DNA of 64,000 bases from Ricordea florida (GCA_949710005.1 OX453282.1:11495236-11559235); one strand, 5' to 3'; positions 52,337-61,616 are shown, numbered from the stretch's first letter. Notes: generated by a model not told the origin, from the sequence alone. Program-made: numbers and translations.

Positions 52337-53008
52337 TTATTTATTTTCTTTGTAAACGATGGTATTTCCTTTTAATACATTAGTTCGAAGGCGCAAAGCA
52401 TCGGGAGAAGAAGGATGAAGGTCGAATAATAGATATCCATAGGGTTCACTCGTTGCATCTTGAAAACAATCCATCACATAACTTACACGGCCAGGATAAG
52501 CTTGTTGTGCCAAATTACGAACACCCACTGCATCTCGTGGATTTTTAAAAGCCACCACATAATGCGAATTTAATGAAATAGTTCTTGCAAATTTGCCTGG
52601 TGGAAATAGATTTTGGGTTAAGTAAATACAAGTCACATCATTATGGTGAGATCCCCTAGTGAAAAGATCCACTACACGTTGATCGTCACTACAGTCGCGC
52701 ATTAAGTCATCCAATACCAAAATACCAGGTCTTTGATCTTGAGGAAATAGGGCATGAATGTTGGAAGGAATGCCTTTGTGAAAGTGAATCCCTTGCTTCT
52801 GCATTGCACGAAAACACGGTTGACTTTCTCCGTAACAGTAAACGATTCGCTTAGGTGCTCGATCAAACAACATGTGGGCCTGTTGTAATAGTTGTCTGGT
52901 GAAGGTTGTTTTCCCACACTGGCTGGGTCCCGCAATCATCATGCTGCAAGGTGATCGGAATAACGGTTCGTCAAATGTAGAAGTCGACATGATTGAAACA
53001 CTTTCCAA
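52337..53008 (-). CDS. Packaging ATPase (FtsK/HerA, A32-like)
   Basis: The 223-aa product has Walker A GPSQCGKT at residues 27-34 and Walker B GILVLDDL at 95-102. A sensor-like TCIYLTQNLF follows near 126-135, and a conserved FKNPRD segment lies near 150. Size and motif order fit the Polinton/adintovirus genome-packaging ATPase, which pumps DNA into capsids. A Met at residue 7 (52,990) is an alternative start. All catalytic motifs look intact. It sits between the protease and the Arg-rich protein, in the usual morphogenesis block. Confidence 0.9.
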   Translation of the reverse strand: MESVSIMSTSTFDEPLFRSPCSMMIAGPSQCGKTTFTRQLLQQAHMLFDRAPKRIVYCYGESQPCFRAMQKQGIHFHKGIPSNIHALFPQDQRPGILVLDDLMRDCSDDQRVVDLFTRGSHHNDVTCIYLTQNLFPPGKFARTISLNSHYVVAFKNPRDAVGVRNLAQQAYPGRVSYVMDCFQDATSEPYGYLLFDLHPSSPDALRLRTNVLKGNTIVYKENK

Positions 53009-53044
53009 CAGTGAAATGAATTGTCTTGTAAAACTTTCTTCTTT

Positions 53045-53611
53045 TTATTTTCTACAACGACGATTGTTACAACATTGCTTTCTTGATAGGTTACATTGGT
53101 TACAATCCATACTCATATCACACATGCTTCTATATCTTTTGCGCCGAACAGCTAAATGATGCTTAACGAAAGCTTCCACATAAGCATCGTTGGCTTGTTT
53201 GTTGTTCGGGGTGAAGGATTGTTCAATGGCTCTCAAACTCTTTCCTCTTGCTCGAAAATACAAATAATATAGACAATAATATCCACATGCGAATGAATTG
53301 AGGGATTGCAGAGATTCCTTATTTCGTATGCTCCGTTTCTTGCCTTTCTTCAAATAGTTGGTAAAGTGAGTAGAATAAAATGAAGGTGGAAAGCCATAAC
53401 TATCAAAGAACTCACTGTTCTTCTTATCTGGAAAATACATGGATATCCAGTGTTCGCCTGGTTTACTGGAAGGGTCCGTGTTGGCAATAAGAGAGGCCGG
53501 ATAAGTAGGTATTCTACGAGGCAGTCGGTTACTCGGAAAAACTCCCAAAAAAGTGGGAGCAATACATGGATCGTTCATACTCAATGTTCTTAACTTGTTC
53601 GTGTACAGCAT
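53045..53611 (-). CDS. Adenain-type maturation cysteine protease
   Basis: The 188-aa product has His54 in GEHWISMYF, Asp70 in FFDSYGFPP, Gln102 in LQSLNSF and Cys109 in ACGYYCLYYL. That is the ordered catalytic set (His, Asp, oxyanion Gln, Cys) of adenovirus-type and Ulp1-like proteases. In Polintons this enzyme processes virion proteins. The C-terminus is Cys-rich and basic (CNQCNLSRKQCCNNRRC). It starts 2 nt after the capsid gene's stop, so it probably shares a transcript with it. Looks intact. Confidence 0.9.
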   Translation of the reverse strand: MLYTNKLRTLSMNDPCIAPTFLGVFPSNRLPRRIPTYPASLIANTDPSSKPGEHWISMYFPDKKNSEFFDSYGFPPSFYSTHFTNYLKKGKKRSIRNKESLQSLNSFACGYYCLYYLYFRARGKSLRAIEQSFTPNNKQANDAYVEAFVKHHLAVRRKRYRSMCDMSMDCNQCNLSRKQCCNNRRCRK

Positions 53612-53613
53612 GA

Positions 53614-54960
53614 TTATGCCAGATTGTAGGTTACGTTCTTGTTACCGTCAACTTCCATCACATCCACATACTCAGCATACACAACCATGGTAAGTACCGT
53701 GGTGGTAGCATTTTCAAACAGTCCGGTAATGTTGACTTGACCTTTATATTCTGGATGCAGGTGAGCTGCGCCACCGCTCCCGTCTGGTGTTAAATCCCAC
53801 ATGAACAGCGCAAAGCCATCCGCCCAATTGTTTCGACTTATTTGCAGTCCTTTACCCCGATGCATATGCCCACTTCCCAACAGCAGTGAATTGTAGCCGT
53901 TTACATGCCCTTCATCACTTAGTTCTATTGGCGCATGAGGATATTCCTCTCCATTCACAAGCAGCTTTAACATCTTTAGGCCGAACAACTGAAAATTGAA
54001 CGGGTTTCTGTCTTTGTTTCCCACATAGGCATCATTCCTGACAAAACCGATCACAATGCGCCTGGGTATTTTATTCAAGAACAGATCGGTTCTCTGGAAA
54101 CTGGACTGACCGCTGGCAATATTGTAGGTTTGTACATCTCCTCTTTCCAAGCTGTACAGGGCTGGCTGTGCAGGTTTTCCAGCCATGTGTCCCAGCATGA
54201 TTCTGATATGTTTCAGTCGCACACTATCACTCACTTTCACATAACGCACCACAAACTGACAATCCAGTACTTGCACTTTCTCGGTTCCAGTAGCTGACAT
54301 GAGAGAGAATGCTTCATTGTGTAGATCAATGCGAATATTGAAATTCACATTTCCCACCAAGTACTTGTCGGACTGGAACAATGCATGAGCTGGGGTTCCT
54401 TGCATTTGTACAATGTTACTACCATCAATAAACAGCTGGCGTAACTTTAAGTTGGGTACTCCAGCTCCTACACTTCCACCTGTTGTTTCAGTTACGTCAA
54501 ATTTTCCTGTTTGATCAATATACCACAACACACAAGTCATGTAAGATTGAGCAGCATCTTGATCGTAACCCAACAGATTTTGTATATACGCCTTATAAGC
54601 GTAAGTGTCATTCTGTTGAGTAACCAGGGTGTTGTTGAGCTTGATGGAAAATTGTTTGATGAGACTGTGCATCCAGTTGTTGATAGGAATACATTTCTTA
54701 TCAGCCAAAGCACTGGTCCCATCGGCCTGCATCACTCTCACTTTCATCTTCAAGTAACATTTGGAAAGGTCAATGTAATCGTTGGATGTTTCAATGTTGA
54801 ACTCGATTGGACTGCCACGTTGAATTCTCGATTCCGGGTAATAGGATTGCCATCGACCACTCAGTACGCTCGTATCGGTAGGGGGTAATGTGAATATTTC
54901 CAAAGCAGAATTTCCACCTCGTACTGAGGCATAATGTTTTGGACTCTGCTCCAATTCCAT
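53614..54960 (-). CDS. Major capsid protein (Polinton, F54H12.2-like family)
   Basis: The ATG at 54,960 gives 448 residues starting MELEQSPKHYASVRGG; the open frame upstream has no ATG. Recognisable segments are SRIQRGSPIEFNIETSNDYI, WMHSLIKQFSIKLNNTLV, DTYAYKAYIQNLLGYD, PRRIVIGFVRNDAYVGN and YNSLLLGSGHMHRG. They match the family annotated in animals as uncharacterised protein F54H12.2-like, a Polinton-derived protein regarded as the double-jelly-roll major capsid protein. It sits between core protein and protease, as expected. The frame is intact. It shows no close similarity to the capsid gene at 40,108-44,670. Confidence 0.8.
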   Translation of the reverse strand: MELEQSPKHYASVRGGNSALEIFTLPPTDTSVLSGRWQSYYPESRIQRGSPIEFNIETSNDYIDLSKCYLKMKVRVMQADGTSALADKKCIPINNWMHSLIKQFSIKLNNTLVTQQNDTYAYKAYIQNLLGYDQDAAQSYMTCVLWYIDQTGKFDVTETTGGSVGAGVPNLKLRQLFIDGSNIVQMQGTPAHALFQSDKYLVGNVNFNIRIDLHNEAFSLMSATGTEKVQVLDCQFVVRYVKVSDSVRLKHIRIMLGHMAGKPAQPALYSLERGDVQTYNIASGQSSFQRTDLFLNKIPRRIVIGFVRNDAYVGNKDRNPFNFQLFGLKMLKLLVNGEEYPHAPIELSDEGHVNGYNSLLLGSGHMHRGKGLQISRNNWADGFALFMWDLTPDGSGGAAHLHPEYKGQVNITGLFENATTTVLTMVVYAEYVDVMEVDGNKNVTYNLA

Positions 54961-55022
54961 AATGATGTGAACCTTATCGTTTCCTAGGTGTGAATGATAT
55001 TTTCTCAACCTTGAGAAGAATT

Positions 55023-55610
55023 TTATCCAAAAATGTCCTTCTGTTTTCGAGGCCTTCTTTTGGTGCGCATTGCTCTTAGTTTACTCATAAAGCGTTTTGC
55101 TTGGGCTGATCCTTTTGGATATCTTCCTCCTGTTTGTATAACTCTTTGCCTTGCCATCACAACACCAGGAGCCCTTCTCTTTCTTCGCACAATCCCTCTC
55201 CTTAATCCCGCTGTTCTTCTTGTGGAAACCGCTTTTCTTCTTTTAGCTTTTAATAAGCTCCTTGCCTGAGTTGCTGCTGCTTTAGCTATCTTCGTTATAC
55301 TTGAACCTGCTGGTACTGTACTGGGTGCTTTTCTTTTCCTACCTCGCCGTTTTCCTGTGATACTGCTTACGACACCACCTACACCTGATGCTAACGCTGC
55401 TTTGGCTTGACCCAGTATTGCTTTTTTTGCAAGAGGTGCTGCTCTTGCTACCACACTTCGAGCTCCAGCACGAAACAACGGTGATAACAACGCTGCTGCA
55501 CCTATTCCACCCCCTCGTTGTACAATATGGGGAACCGCAGCCCCTTTAAACACAGTTATTCCACCACCTACTTGTCTCATAGGAATCATATAGGGTGGGG
55601 CATTCATCAT
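55023..55610 (-). CDS. Basic core/DNA-condensing virion protein
   Basis: 195 aa, extremely rich in Arg, Lys and Ala. A Gly-rich N-terminus (QRGGGIGAAALL) is followed by Ala-rich helices and basic blocks GKRRGRKRKAP, KAKRRKAVSTRRT and RKRRAPG. This resembles adenovirus pVII/pX-type core proteins in composition and in genome position beside the capsid gene; it is probably cleaved by the protease and packages DNA. One nucleotide separates its ATG from the preceding stop. Confidence 0.7.
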   Translation of the reverse strand: MMNAPPYMIPMRQVGGGITVFKGAAVPHIVQRGGGIGAAALLSPLFRAGARSVVARAAPLAKKAILGQAKAALASGVGGVVSSITGKRRGRKRKAPSTVPAGSSITKIAKAAATQARSLLKAKRRKAVSTRRTAGLRRGIVRRKRRAPGVVMARQRVIQTGGRYPKGSAQAKRFMSKLRAMRTKRRPRKQKDIFG

Positions 55611-55611
55611 T

Positions 55612-56475
55612 TCAATACGGCAGCCTGCTTCTCTTGAAATGTAACGTTACCTGAACGACCGACTCTGCAAATGGTATTTCTTTACCTGTGTCATCCGTTA
55701 TAAGGATGCTGATAGATGAAAAAAATGTTTGTCCCACACTAAAATACATGGGGTTCGTGAAATCTTGATTCACCACGCTCTCCTTTTCATTTACAGGTAC
55801 CAACCGTAGCAGAGATGCATTGGTATTTCCCACAGGATGTCCTTCCACAATATCCGTATAAACATACATATCGTTGGGCTTGTATTGAGAGAGTTCATCC
55901 ATATTCACTTTATGATTAGTAGAATACCAGGCAGTTCCACTAACTCGTTCTGCTAATTCGAGACGCCCATAAGCCAATCGAGATCTGTGACCTTTTCTAC
56001 CCTCTATAAACTCATATTTTCTGAAACTTAGGTCGGCCGTGAGAAAGCCAAGAGCTATAGCTAGAGGTATACTAAATCCCAGCTTTGTATTTTGGCGCAG
56101 AGTGATATTTGTCTTTCCATCCTTGTTTTCCAGAACCAAATAATCACTTATCGTAATACCTTTAGTAGCGGTGAGAGTTACAATCGCATCATGAATTGCT
56201 TGAAAGATCGCTCCACTTGTTGAATGTTTGGTTGAAAGATGAAAATGTCCAGAAAAGTGGAGCGGAATATCCACATAAACAGTATAAGCTCCTTCATCTT
56301 TACTGTAGGAATTTGCATAGATGAAGTTAACGAGACCCACTTTCCAATATTGTCCCAATTGTATTCTTTCAGGTAACTGTATGGTGAAGTTGCTTGTTCT
56401 GTTATTAGGCTGATAAGCACTCCCTGTATTACTCGGTAATGTGATGTAGAAGCTACCGTCAGTAACTGAACTCAT
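55612..56475 (-). CDS. Tandem virion-type paralogue D (287 aa)
   Basis: The last of four paralogues. The N-terminal signature is GSFYITLPSNTGSAYQPNN, then FTIQLPERIQLGQYWKVGL. The C-terminal signature is ISILITDDTGKEIPFAESVV followed by VTLHF. The N- and C-terminal signatures match the next three genes. The predicted content is mostly beta. Family unnamed; position between core protein and integrase suggests a virion surface, penton or minor capsid role. Its ATG overlaps the preceding stop by 4 nt (ATGA). Confidence 0.7.
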   Translation of the reverse strand: MSSVTDGSFYITLPSNTGSAYQPNNRTSNFTIQLPERIQLGQYWKVGLVNFIYANSYSKDEGAYTVYVDIPLHFSGHFHLSTKHSTSGAIFQAIHDAIVTLTATKGITISDYLVLENKDGKTNITLRQNTKLGFSIPLAIALGFLTADLSFRKYEFIEGRKGHRSRLAYGRLELAERVSGTAWYSTNHKVNMDELSQYKPNDMYVYTDIVEGHPVGNTNASLLRLVPVNEKESVVNQDFTNPMYFSVGQTFFSSISILITDDTGKEIPFAESVVQVTLHFKRSRLPY

Positions 56476-57407
56476 CGTTTTTTCCTGAAATGTAACGTTA
56501 CTGCTACCACACCATGTAAAAATGGAATTGGTTTGCCTGTATCGCCGGTTAAAAGTATTTCAATAGTGTCGAAAGTTCTCAAGCGAATATCGTGATAAAA
56601 GAGAGGAAAAAAGTTTTCGTGCACAATTTCACCTGGATTACCTCTAGGAGCAATAGCTCGTAGGATATTTGCACGCACATTTCCAACCACTTGAGCAGCC
56701 ACCACATCCGAATAAATATACATTGTTTGGAATGAGATAGCTGTTAGAAACCAGTGAATCGGTTTATCCAGAGTAGTTGCCAACCAAAAGGAATCACTAC
56801 CTTGAGTAAATCCTCCATGATATTCATCCACACCCAAACGTAGATAACTGTTACGAGGGTTAGAAGAATCCAACCCACTCTGTCGAAAATATCTTTTTCC
56901 ATAAGGCTGATCTCCATACGCTTCTGCTATTTCCAACTTGTTTACGATCCAAGGATTAATAGCTAATGTCGAAGCTCTCTGGATGGTAATGGTAGGATGG
57001 TTGTTAGTGTAGCTGAACTTAAATTCCTCATCTGCTAAACGATCACCAAAGGTAACCCGTAATGCTCTTTCCATTCCTCTAATAACATCCCCAGCTGTTC
57101 TGTAGTCACCTTCATGAATGTGTAAAGGAACCCAATATTCATCGTAATAGTCTTGTACATTATTGAATTTCTCGGGTCTTCTAGAGTTCCCTATTCTTGC
57201 AAAGAACAAACTCTCTGGTGTGTAATGTTGTGATAGATTTATCCAAGTATGAGGATACACAATACTTGCTAAACCTACTTGCCACTCATCTCCATGAAGC
57301 TCATACTTGGTGGGTAAAGCAATTTTAAAACTGGAACCATCATTGTGAGGGTAGATGTCTGTACTTGCATTACTTGGAAGAAACAAGTAGAAGTCATCAC
57401 CGTTCAT
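56472..57407 (-). CDS. Tandem virion-type paralogue C (311 aa)
   Basis: Starts MNGDDFYLFLPSNASTDIYP and continues HGDEWQVGLASIVYPHTW. The middle has an insertion-like region with TAGDVIRGMERALRVTFGDR, and the end is TIEILLTGDTGKPIPFLHGV then VTLHFRKKR. Closest relative is paralogue B. It overlaps B and D by 4 nt each. No signal peptide or membrane span. Beta-rich virion protein by inference. Confidence 0.7.
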   Translation of the reverse strand: MNGDDFYLFLPSNASTDIYPHNDGSSFKIALPTKYELHGDEWQVGLASIVYPHTWINLSQHYTPESLFFARIGNSRRPEKFNNVQDYYDEYWVPLHIHEGDYRTAGDVIRGMERALRVTFGDRLADEEFKFSYTNNHPTITIQRASTLAINPWIVNKLEIAEAYGDQPYGKRYFRQSGLDSSNPRNSYLRLGVDEYHGGFTQGSDSFWLATTLDKPIHWFLTAISFQTMYIYSDVVAAQVVGNVRANILRAIAPRGNPGEIVHENFFPLFYHDIRLRTFDTIEILLTGDTGKPIPFLHGVVAVTLHFRKKR

Positions 57408-58414
57408 CCTTTTTTCTTACGAAAATGCAATGTGATTGTTACAACACCTCCTTTGAATGAAATCGCTTTTCCTGTGTCGCCTCTTATAAGCACTTCAATC
57501 TTACTTATACGATTAAGCCTCACAGGAGTGTAAAAGAGTTTAGAAAAGTTTTCATTGATAATATCGTTTGTTTCCCCTCTTGGTGCAATTACACGAAGCA
57601 CATTGGCTCTCACATCTCCTACAATCTGTGTTCCCACCACATCTGAATAGATATATATGGTTTGAAAACTGCTTGCTCCATTAACACCAGCAATGAACCA
57701 ATTCACCTTGTCATTTACGTTATGATCTACTCGATAATCTGCGTAATCAGCTTCATTGGGTATTTCTTCTGCAGTATCAAATTCATCCCATCCGAATACA
57801 AGATAGTTACTGCTGTCAGATTGTCCTGTTGTAGGTTCTGGGAAATCATCATCAATGGGACTATATTCCACTCCTCCTATTATAGTGAGGGGAAGCCTTC
57901 TTACACGATCCTTCATATTAAGGACAGTGTACAGGTATCTGTTCAAAGCCAATCCTGAAATCTTTTTTATCTTCACTTCTGTATGAGCGTCCACTTCTTT
58001 AATTTGCCATTCTTCATTCACCACATCATCTCCAAATTCTTTTCTTAATGCCCTGTCAATACCTCTCATAACATCTCTTATCGTTTTGTAGTTACCTGGA
58101 GCCAAATGTATTGGTATCCACCCTTTATAATATCCGGGCTTATCCTTGTAATCATCAGCCCGACGATCTACACTGCGCATCGCCAGAAATTTGCCAATAT
58201 GATTCGGTTCAATCTTGTCTTCAAGAGGTGCAATAATATTGTACCAAGAATTAGGATAAACGAAACTCGCTAGTGCCACTTCCCATTCACCATACAATTC
58301 AAGAGGATTTGGTAGAACCACTGTATATCCGCTAGGACCATTTTCGGGAAATGTAGCGGTACTCGCATTACTTGGTAGATAGAGATAAAAACTCGAAGGT
58401 GCTACTTCATTCAT
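57404..58414 (-). CDS. Tandem virion-type paralogue B (336 aa)
   Basis: Shares FYLYLPSNASTATFPENG, YGEWEVALASFVYPNSW, TIRDVMRGIDRALRKEFGDD, SFQTIYIYSDVVGTQIVGDV and VLIRGDTGKAISFKGGVV with paralogue C, at moderate identity. The SFQTxYIYSDVV block is shared by B and C and in weaker form by D (DMYVYTDIVEG). Overlaps both neighbours by ATGA. Confidence 0.7.
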   Translation of the reverse strand: MNEVAPSSFYLYLPSNASTATFPENGPSGYTVVLPNPLELYGEWEVALASFVYPNSWYNIIAPLEDKIEPNHIGKFLAMRSVDRRADDYKDKPGYYKGWIPIHLAPGNYKTIRDVMRGIDRALRKEFGDDVVNEEWQIKEVDAHTEVKIKKISGLALNRYLYTVLNMKDRVRRLPLTIIGGVEYSPIDDDFPEPTTGQSDSSNYLVFGWDEFDTAEEIPNEADYADYRVDHNVNDKVNWFIAGVNGASSFQTIYIYSDVVGTQIVGDVRANVLRVIAPRGETNDIINENFSKLFYTPVRLNRISKIEVLIRGDTGKAISFKGGVVTITLHFRKKKG

Positions 58415-59760
58415 GGTATCACGTGCGCCTTGTTTCGAAAATGAAGTGTTACTGTGACAGTTCCTGCATAAAATGGAACTTCTTTTTCTGCATCAACCTT
58501 TAAAACAATTTCTAGTTCGCGTAAACGATCCTCATGCAGGTCGTGGTAATGAATGTTTTCAATCACTTTGTGTTCCTGTGTCCCTTGTGGAATATTGTCA
58601 GTTGGAGTGATCCATTGCAATACTCTCGATTTATTAAACCCATCGAACCACGGTTCAATATTTAAATTGGACTCGATCGAGAAAGAACTGATAGGATCAT
58701 AGTCAATCGGTCGATATCTTCTCCTTGCACCTTGTGGAGGGCTAACATACAAGGTCCAGGCATTTTGGCGAGGCATAATCACAAACATGATCCGAGAAAG
58801 TGATAAATCCAATCTAAATCTCCCATCCCTATAAGGTGCTCTAATGTTACCGTTGAAATCCACAAAACCCATGATGCGCGCTAGGGCTAACGATACTCGA
58901 ATGGAAGCACCTGGTTGAAGATCCAAACGATATCTTTCTTTGTCGTTTTCATAGTTCATCTCAATCCCGTATTTCTCTTTAAAAAATGACTTTTTCGCGA
59001 ATTCCTTGAACATAACACGGAAACGATAAGAATAAAAATCTTCCACATCAGCAAGAGTAGATAACCAATCTTGTTCAATGTCACTGTTACTAACACTGAA
59101 ATCCATATCCGCATCTGTCATCTCCATCATAGGTTGGAAAAACACGAGAAGCGGTTCATTCTCATCATCATTATGAATCTCAAACACAGTATTTCCTCCT
59201 TCCTCTGTTATTTTGTAGATATCCGGGTAAGATAAGAAAGGTGCCATTTTCACATAACTTTTAGACAGTTCTGGGTATTCCGGATGCTTCAAGGCGGCAA
59301 AACCCAATATTCTTGCCATAGATATTGGAATCTTAAGAACATATCCAGCTGGGAGGCTCCAACGCACCGTTCGTGATGTTGTAGGATAGGAGTAGTGCTT
59401 AGAGTAGTGATAAGTAGTAACACCACTCTCAGCCAAATCATGCTTCATGGCAGTTACTACGTGTTCAAAGATATTGTAGTAACCAAGATATGATGCAGGG
59501 GGTAGCTTCTTTGTTACAAAAGGATTCCCTTCACCAGTGCTATATTGCCAAGTTAAATCACTGGTTTCATTGAGACTTATCTTCGGAGGTTGATACCATG
59601 TTTTAAAAAAGGATATTTCAGTAACGCCAACTTCCCACTCTCCTTGTAGTAGAATCTCTTGAGGCAATTCGATTTTGTAGTGATGTGGTCTGTTATCCCA
59701 GTAGTGGTTACTGGGAGTATTACTCGGAAGGATCAAGTAGAAATCCTCTCGGGCCAACAT
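58411..59760 (-). CDS. Tandem virion-type paralogue A (449 aa)
   Basis: First and longest of the four. N-terminal EDFYLILPSNTPSNHYWDN and LQGEWEVGVTEISFFKTWY; C-terminal ELEIVLKVDAEKEVPFYAGT and VTLHFRNK. The extra 110-160 residues form an apparent internal duplication: the pair RFRLDLSLSRIMFVIMP and YRLDLQPGASIRVSLALARI are similar to WSLPAGYVLKIPISMARILG, each a strand-turn-helix with an AxARIxGF-like core. A TTTTATATTTATT on the minus strand about 25-30 nt upstream of the ATG may be the promoter of the four-gene unit. Confidence 0.7.
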   Translation of the reverse strand: MLAREDFYLILPSNTPSNHYWDNRPHHYKIELPQEILLQGEWEVGVTEISFFKTWYQPPKISLNETSDLTWQYSTGEGNPFVTKKLPPASYLGYYNIFEHVVTAMKHDLAESGVTTYHYSKHYSYPTTSRTVRWSLPAGYVLKIPISMARILGFAALKHPEYPELSKSYVKMAPFLSYPDIYKITEEGGNTVFEIHNDDENEPLLVFFQPMMEMTDADMDFSVSNSDIEQDWLSTLADVEDFYSYRFRVMFKEFAKKSFFKEKYGIEMNYENDKERYRLDLQPGASIRVSLALARIMGFVDFNGNIRAPYRDGRFRLDLSLSRIMFVIMPRQNAWTLYVSPPQGARRRYRPIDYDPISSFSIESNLNIEPWFDGFNKSRVLQWITPTDNIPQGTQEHKVIENIHYHDLHEDRLRELEIVLKVDAEKEVPFYAGTVTVTLHFRNKAHVIP

Positions 59761-59804
59761 GCTGATATCAATGATTCAATAAATATAAAAAACTCTTTCT
59801 TTAT

Positions 59805-60941
59805 TTACACATCCTTCACGTAACTAGCAGGAATCCATTGATCATATTTACTTGGCCAACCTCGCCATTTTACTAAATATTCCTTTCTACGCCCAGAACC
59901 GCGAGTATCAAGAATCTTCTCTATTTTGAAAAAGTCACTCTCCTTGCTTTGAACGCGTTCCAGTTCAGCTTCGTAAAACATCCCCTTTAACATTGTACCG
60001 TCATATTCCTTTAGTCTATAAGTGGGAACTGTGGTACGGTTACGCCTGGCTATGATAAAAACTTCTTCTGTCCAATTGGGTGTATAACCCTTTGCAAAAA
60101 CACCCTGTGCTTTAGCAATCCGTACTTGATCACCCACCTTGAACTTGTAGCGCATTCTTTCTACTCGTTTCACAAAATCATCTCCATACAAATAGTGCCA
60201 TATCTCTTGAGCATTTTCCTGAGTTACACGATCGGGTGCTGTACCGATACTACGATGCGTAGAACTATTATAACTCTTCATCAGGTTATCTAACACATCC
60301 AGATAACGATAATGATTCGCTTCAGTGAAATATCGCCACATGCGGGTCTTTATGGTTCTATTAAAACGCTCCACAATCTGAGCCTTTGTATCGCTGTAAG
60401 TGACAAAATGTTGCACATGTTTGGATTCCAAAAACTTTTGAAACTGACGGTTTGTGAATTCACTTCCTTTATCCGTTTGTAAACGCTCTGGTACACGACC
60501 ATCTTCTTTAAATATGTGATCAAAAGCATCCACCAAACTTTTCCCCGTTTTGTCCTTCAAAGGTACCACCCATGCATACTTTGAAAGAATATCAATAACC
60601 GTTAAAAGATAACGAAATCCATCATTTTCCCCTTTCAATGCTTGTACATCCACAAGATCTGCTTGCCACTGTTCATCCATACCGTTAACCACTACTCTGC
60701 TGCGTTTAAACTGCTTGCGCACAGGCTTGTGTAAGGTATACGGAACCTGCGATTCGAGCCATTTCCTCGATATCGATGGCTTGATTCCTTTTACGCGTGC
60801 GGTACCAACTAATCGCTTGGCGCCAACAAATGCAGCAGGTTTTCCTGGCGTGTAGTATAACCTTTCTAACATGGGTATGGCCTGTCGTTCCGTCTTCCAT
60901 TTCTTCTGTTTTCGCCGCATCTTCATACTCTTCTTGGTCAT
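59805..60941 (-). CDS. Retroviral-type integrase with C-terminal chromodomain
   Basis: ATG at 60,941. Counting from the first open codon at 60,947, the DDE triad is D97 (WQADLVDV), D159 (LQTDKGSEF) and E193 (QIVERFNRTI), all intact. The N-terminal segment reads ERLYYTPGKPAAFVGAKRL, typical of Polinton integrases (F54H12.3-like). Residues about 260-325 form an SH3-like region with FKVGDQVRI. The final 45 residues (FFKIEKILDTRG, then EYLVKWRGWPSKYDQW) are a chromodomain, which can steer insertion toward particular chromatin. Looks functional. Confidence 0.93.
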   Translation of the reverse strand: MTKKSMKMRRKQKKWKTERQAIPMLERLYYTPGKPAAFVGAKRLVGTARVKGIKPSISRKWLESQVPYTLHKPVRKQFKRSRVVVNGMDEQWQADLVDVQALKGENDGFRYLLTVIDILSKYAWVVPLKDKTGKSLVDAFDHIFKEDGRVPERLQTDKGSEFTNRQFQKFLESKHVQHFVTYSDTKAQIVERFNRTIKTRMWRYFTEANHYRYLDVLDNLMKSYNSSTHRSIGTAPDRVTQENAQEIWHYLYGDDFVKRVERMRYKFKVGDQVRIAKAQGVFAKGYTPNWTEEVFIIARRNRTTVPTYRLKEYDGTMLKGMFYEAELERVQSKESDFFKIEKILDTRGSGRRKEYLVKWRGWPSKYDQWIPASYVKDV

Positions 60942-61050
60942 CAACAATCTCGATCACAACTCCTTTACAACAGGCGATATGGCACTTGATGCGCTTAAAC
61001 AAGTTTCTAAAAGTAATAGAAGGAAGAGCTCCGCGCCCCATGCATGGCAT
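60706..61050 (-). CDS. Small Cys-rich ORF overlapping the integrase start
   Basis: A 114-aa frame. Its first 55 residues look protein-like (MGRGALPSITFRNLFKRIKC from the second Met, then HIACCKGVVIEIVDDQEEYE). Met-Gly at that start is a possible N-myristoylation signal, followed by basic and Cys residues that would suit membrane attachment. The second half overlaps integrase codons in another frame and is probably not selected as protein, so the gene may have lost its original stop. Role unknown. Confidence 0.4.
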   Translation of the reverse strand: MPCMGRGALPSITFRNLFKRIKCHIACCKGVVIEIVDDQEEYEDAAKTEEMEDGTTGHTHVRKVILHARKTCCICWRQAISWYRTRKRNQAIDIEEMARIAGSVYLTQACAQAV

Positions 61051-61075
61051 TGTAACACTAATAACAGTTCATCCT

Positions 61076-61588
61076 TTATGGTGCTCTTATGTAGTTATAC
61101 ATGTAAATCACCAGCAACCACGGTAAACTAGGTAGTGACATGTTTTGTTCCCTTATCCATTCCAACATGTACCTTTTTCGTGAGGGGGGTAATGATAAAA
61201 AGTCAAGCATCCGTATATACACTGCAACATGGCTCCAATAAACAGGTTTCGTTTCTTCTACTTTTCTCCAACAGTTCTTTAGTTCCGAGACTGTATAAGG
61301 ATAACAGCAACGGGGAATGTTCAACAGTTCGGTTCTTACTAACCGATCTATCTCTGGTTCTATCCTTGCAATTTTACGCACGAGAAACAGCTTTATCCTT
61401 TTCATACCCTTTTCGCTCTTCGTGAGATCCGTCGTTACCAGAAATCCACAGAGTTGCTGAACATTTTCGAATTGACTGGGCTGCCAAAGGAAACGAAGAA
61501 GAAGAATAGATACAAAACGGTATCCATAAAACCTAGATGTGCTCCCAACGGAACCGAAAAAGAAATGATAATATTCACTAAAAAACAC
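61076..61588 (-). CDS. Polinton protein of unknown function between PolB and integrase
   Basis: Open for 170 codons. The conserved-looking part may start at the Met at 61,405 (MKRIKLFLVRKIARIEPEID), leaving about 109 residues with LLNIPRCCYPYTVSELKNCW and YMLEWIREQNMSLPSLPW. It is basic and helical with no recognised family. Its position directly downstream of PolB suggests expression with it. Confidence 0.5.
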   Translation of the reverse strand: MFFSEYYHFFFGSVGSTSRFYGYRFVSILLLRFLWQPSQFENVQQLCGFLVTTDLTKSEKGMKRIKLFLVRKIARIEPEIDRLVRTELLNIPRCCYPYTVSELKNCWRKVEETKPVYWSHVAVYIRMLDFLSLPPSRKRYMLEWIREQNMSLPSLPWLLVIYMYNYIRAP

Positions 61589-61616
61589 CTTACTTCACTT
61601 TACTTTGGTTGTCAGT

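Noticed and set aside
55612-59760. Bacterial contamination, given operon-like ATGA overlaps
   Set aside because: Neighbouring genes are classic Polinton genes, TATA and AATAAA signals are present, and the arm sequence joins directly to the element.
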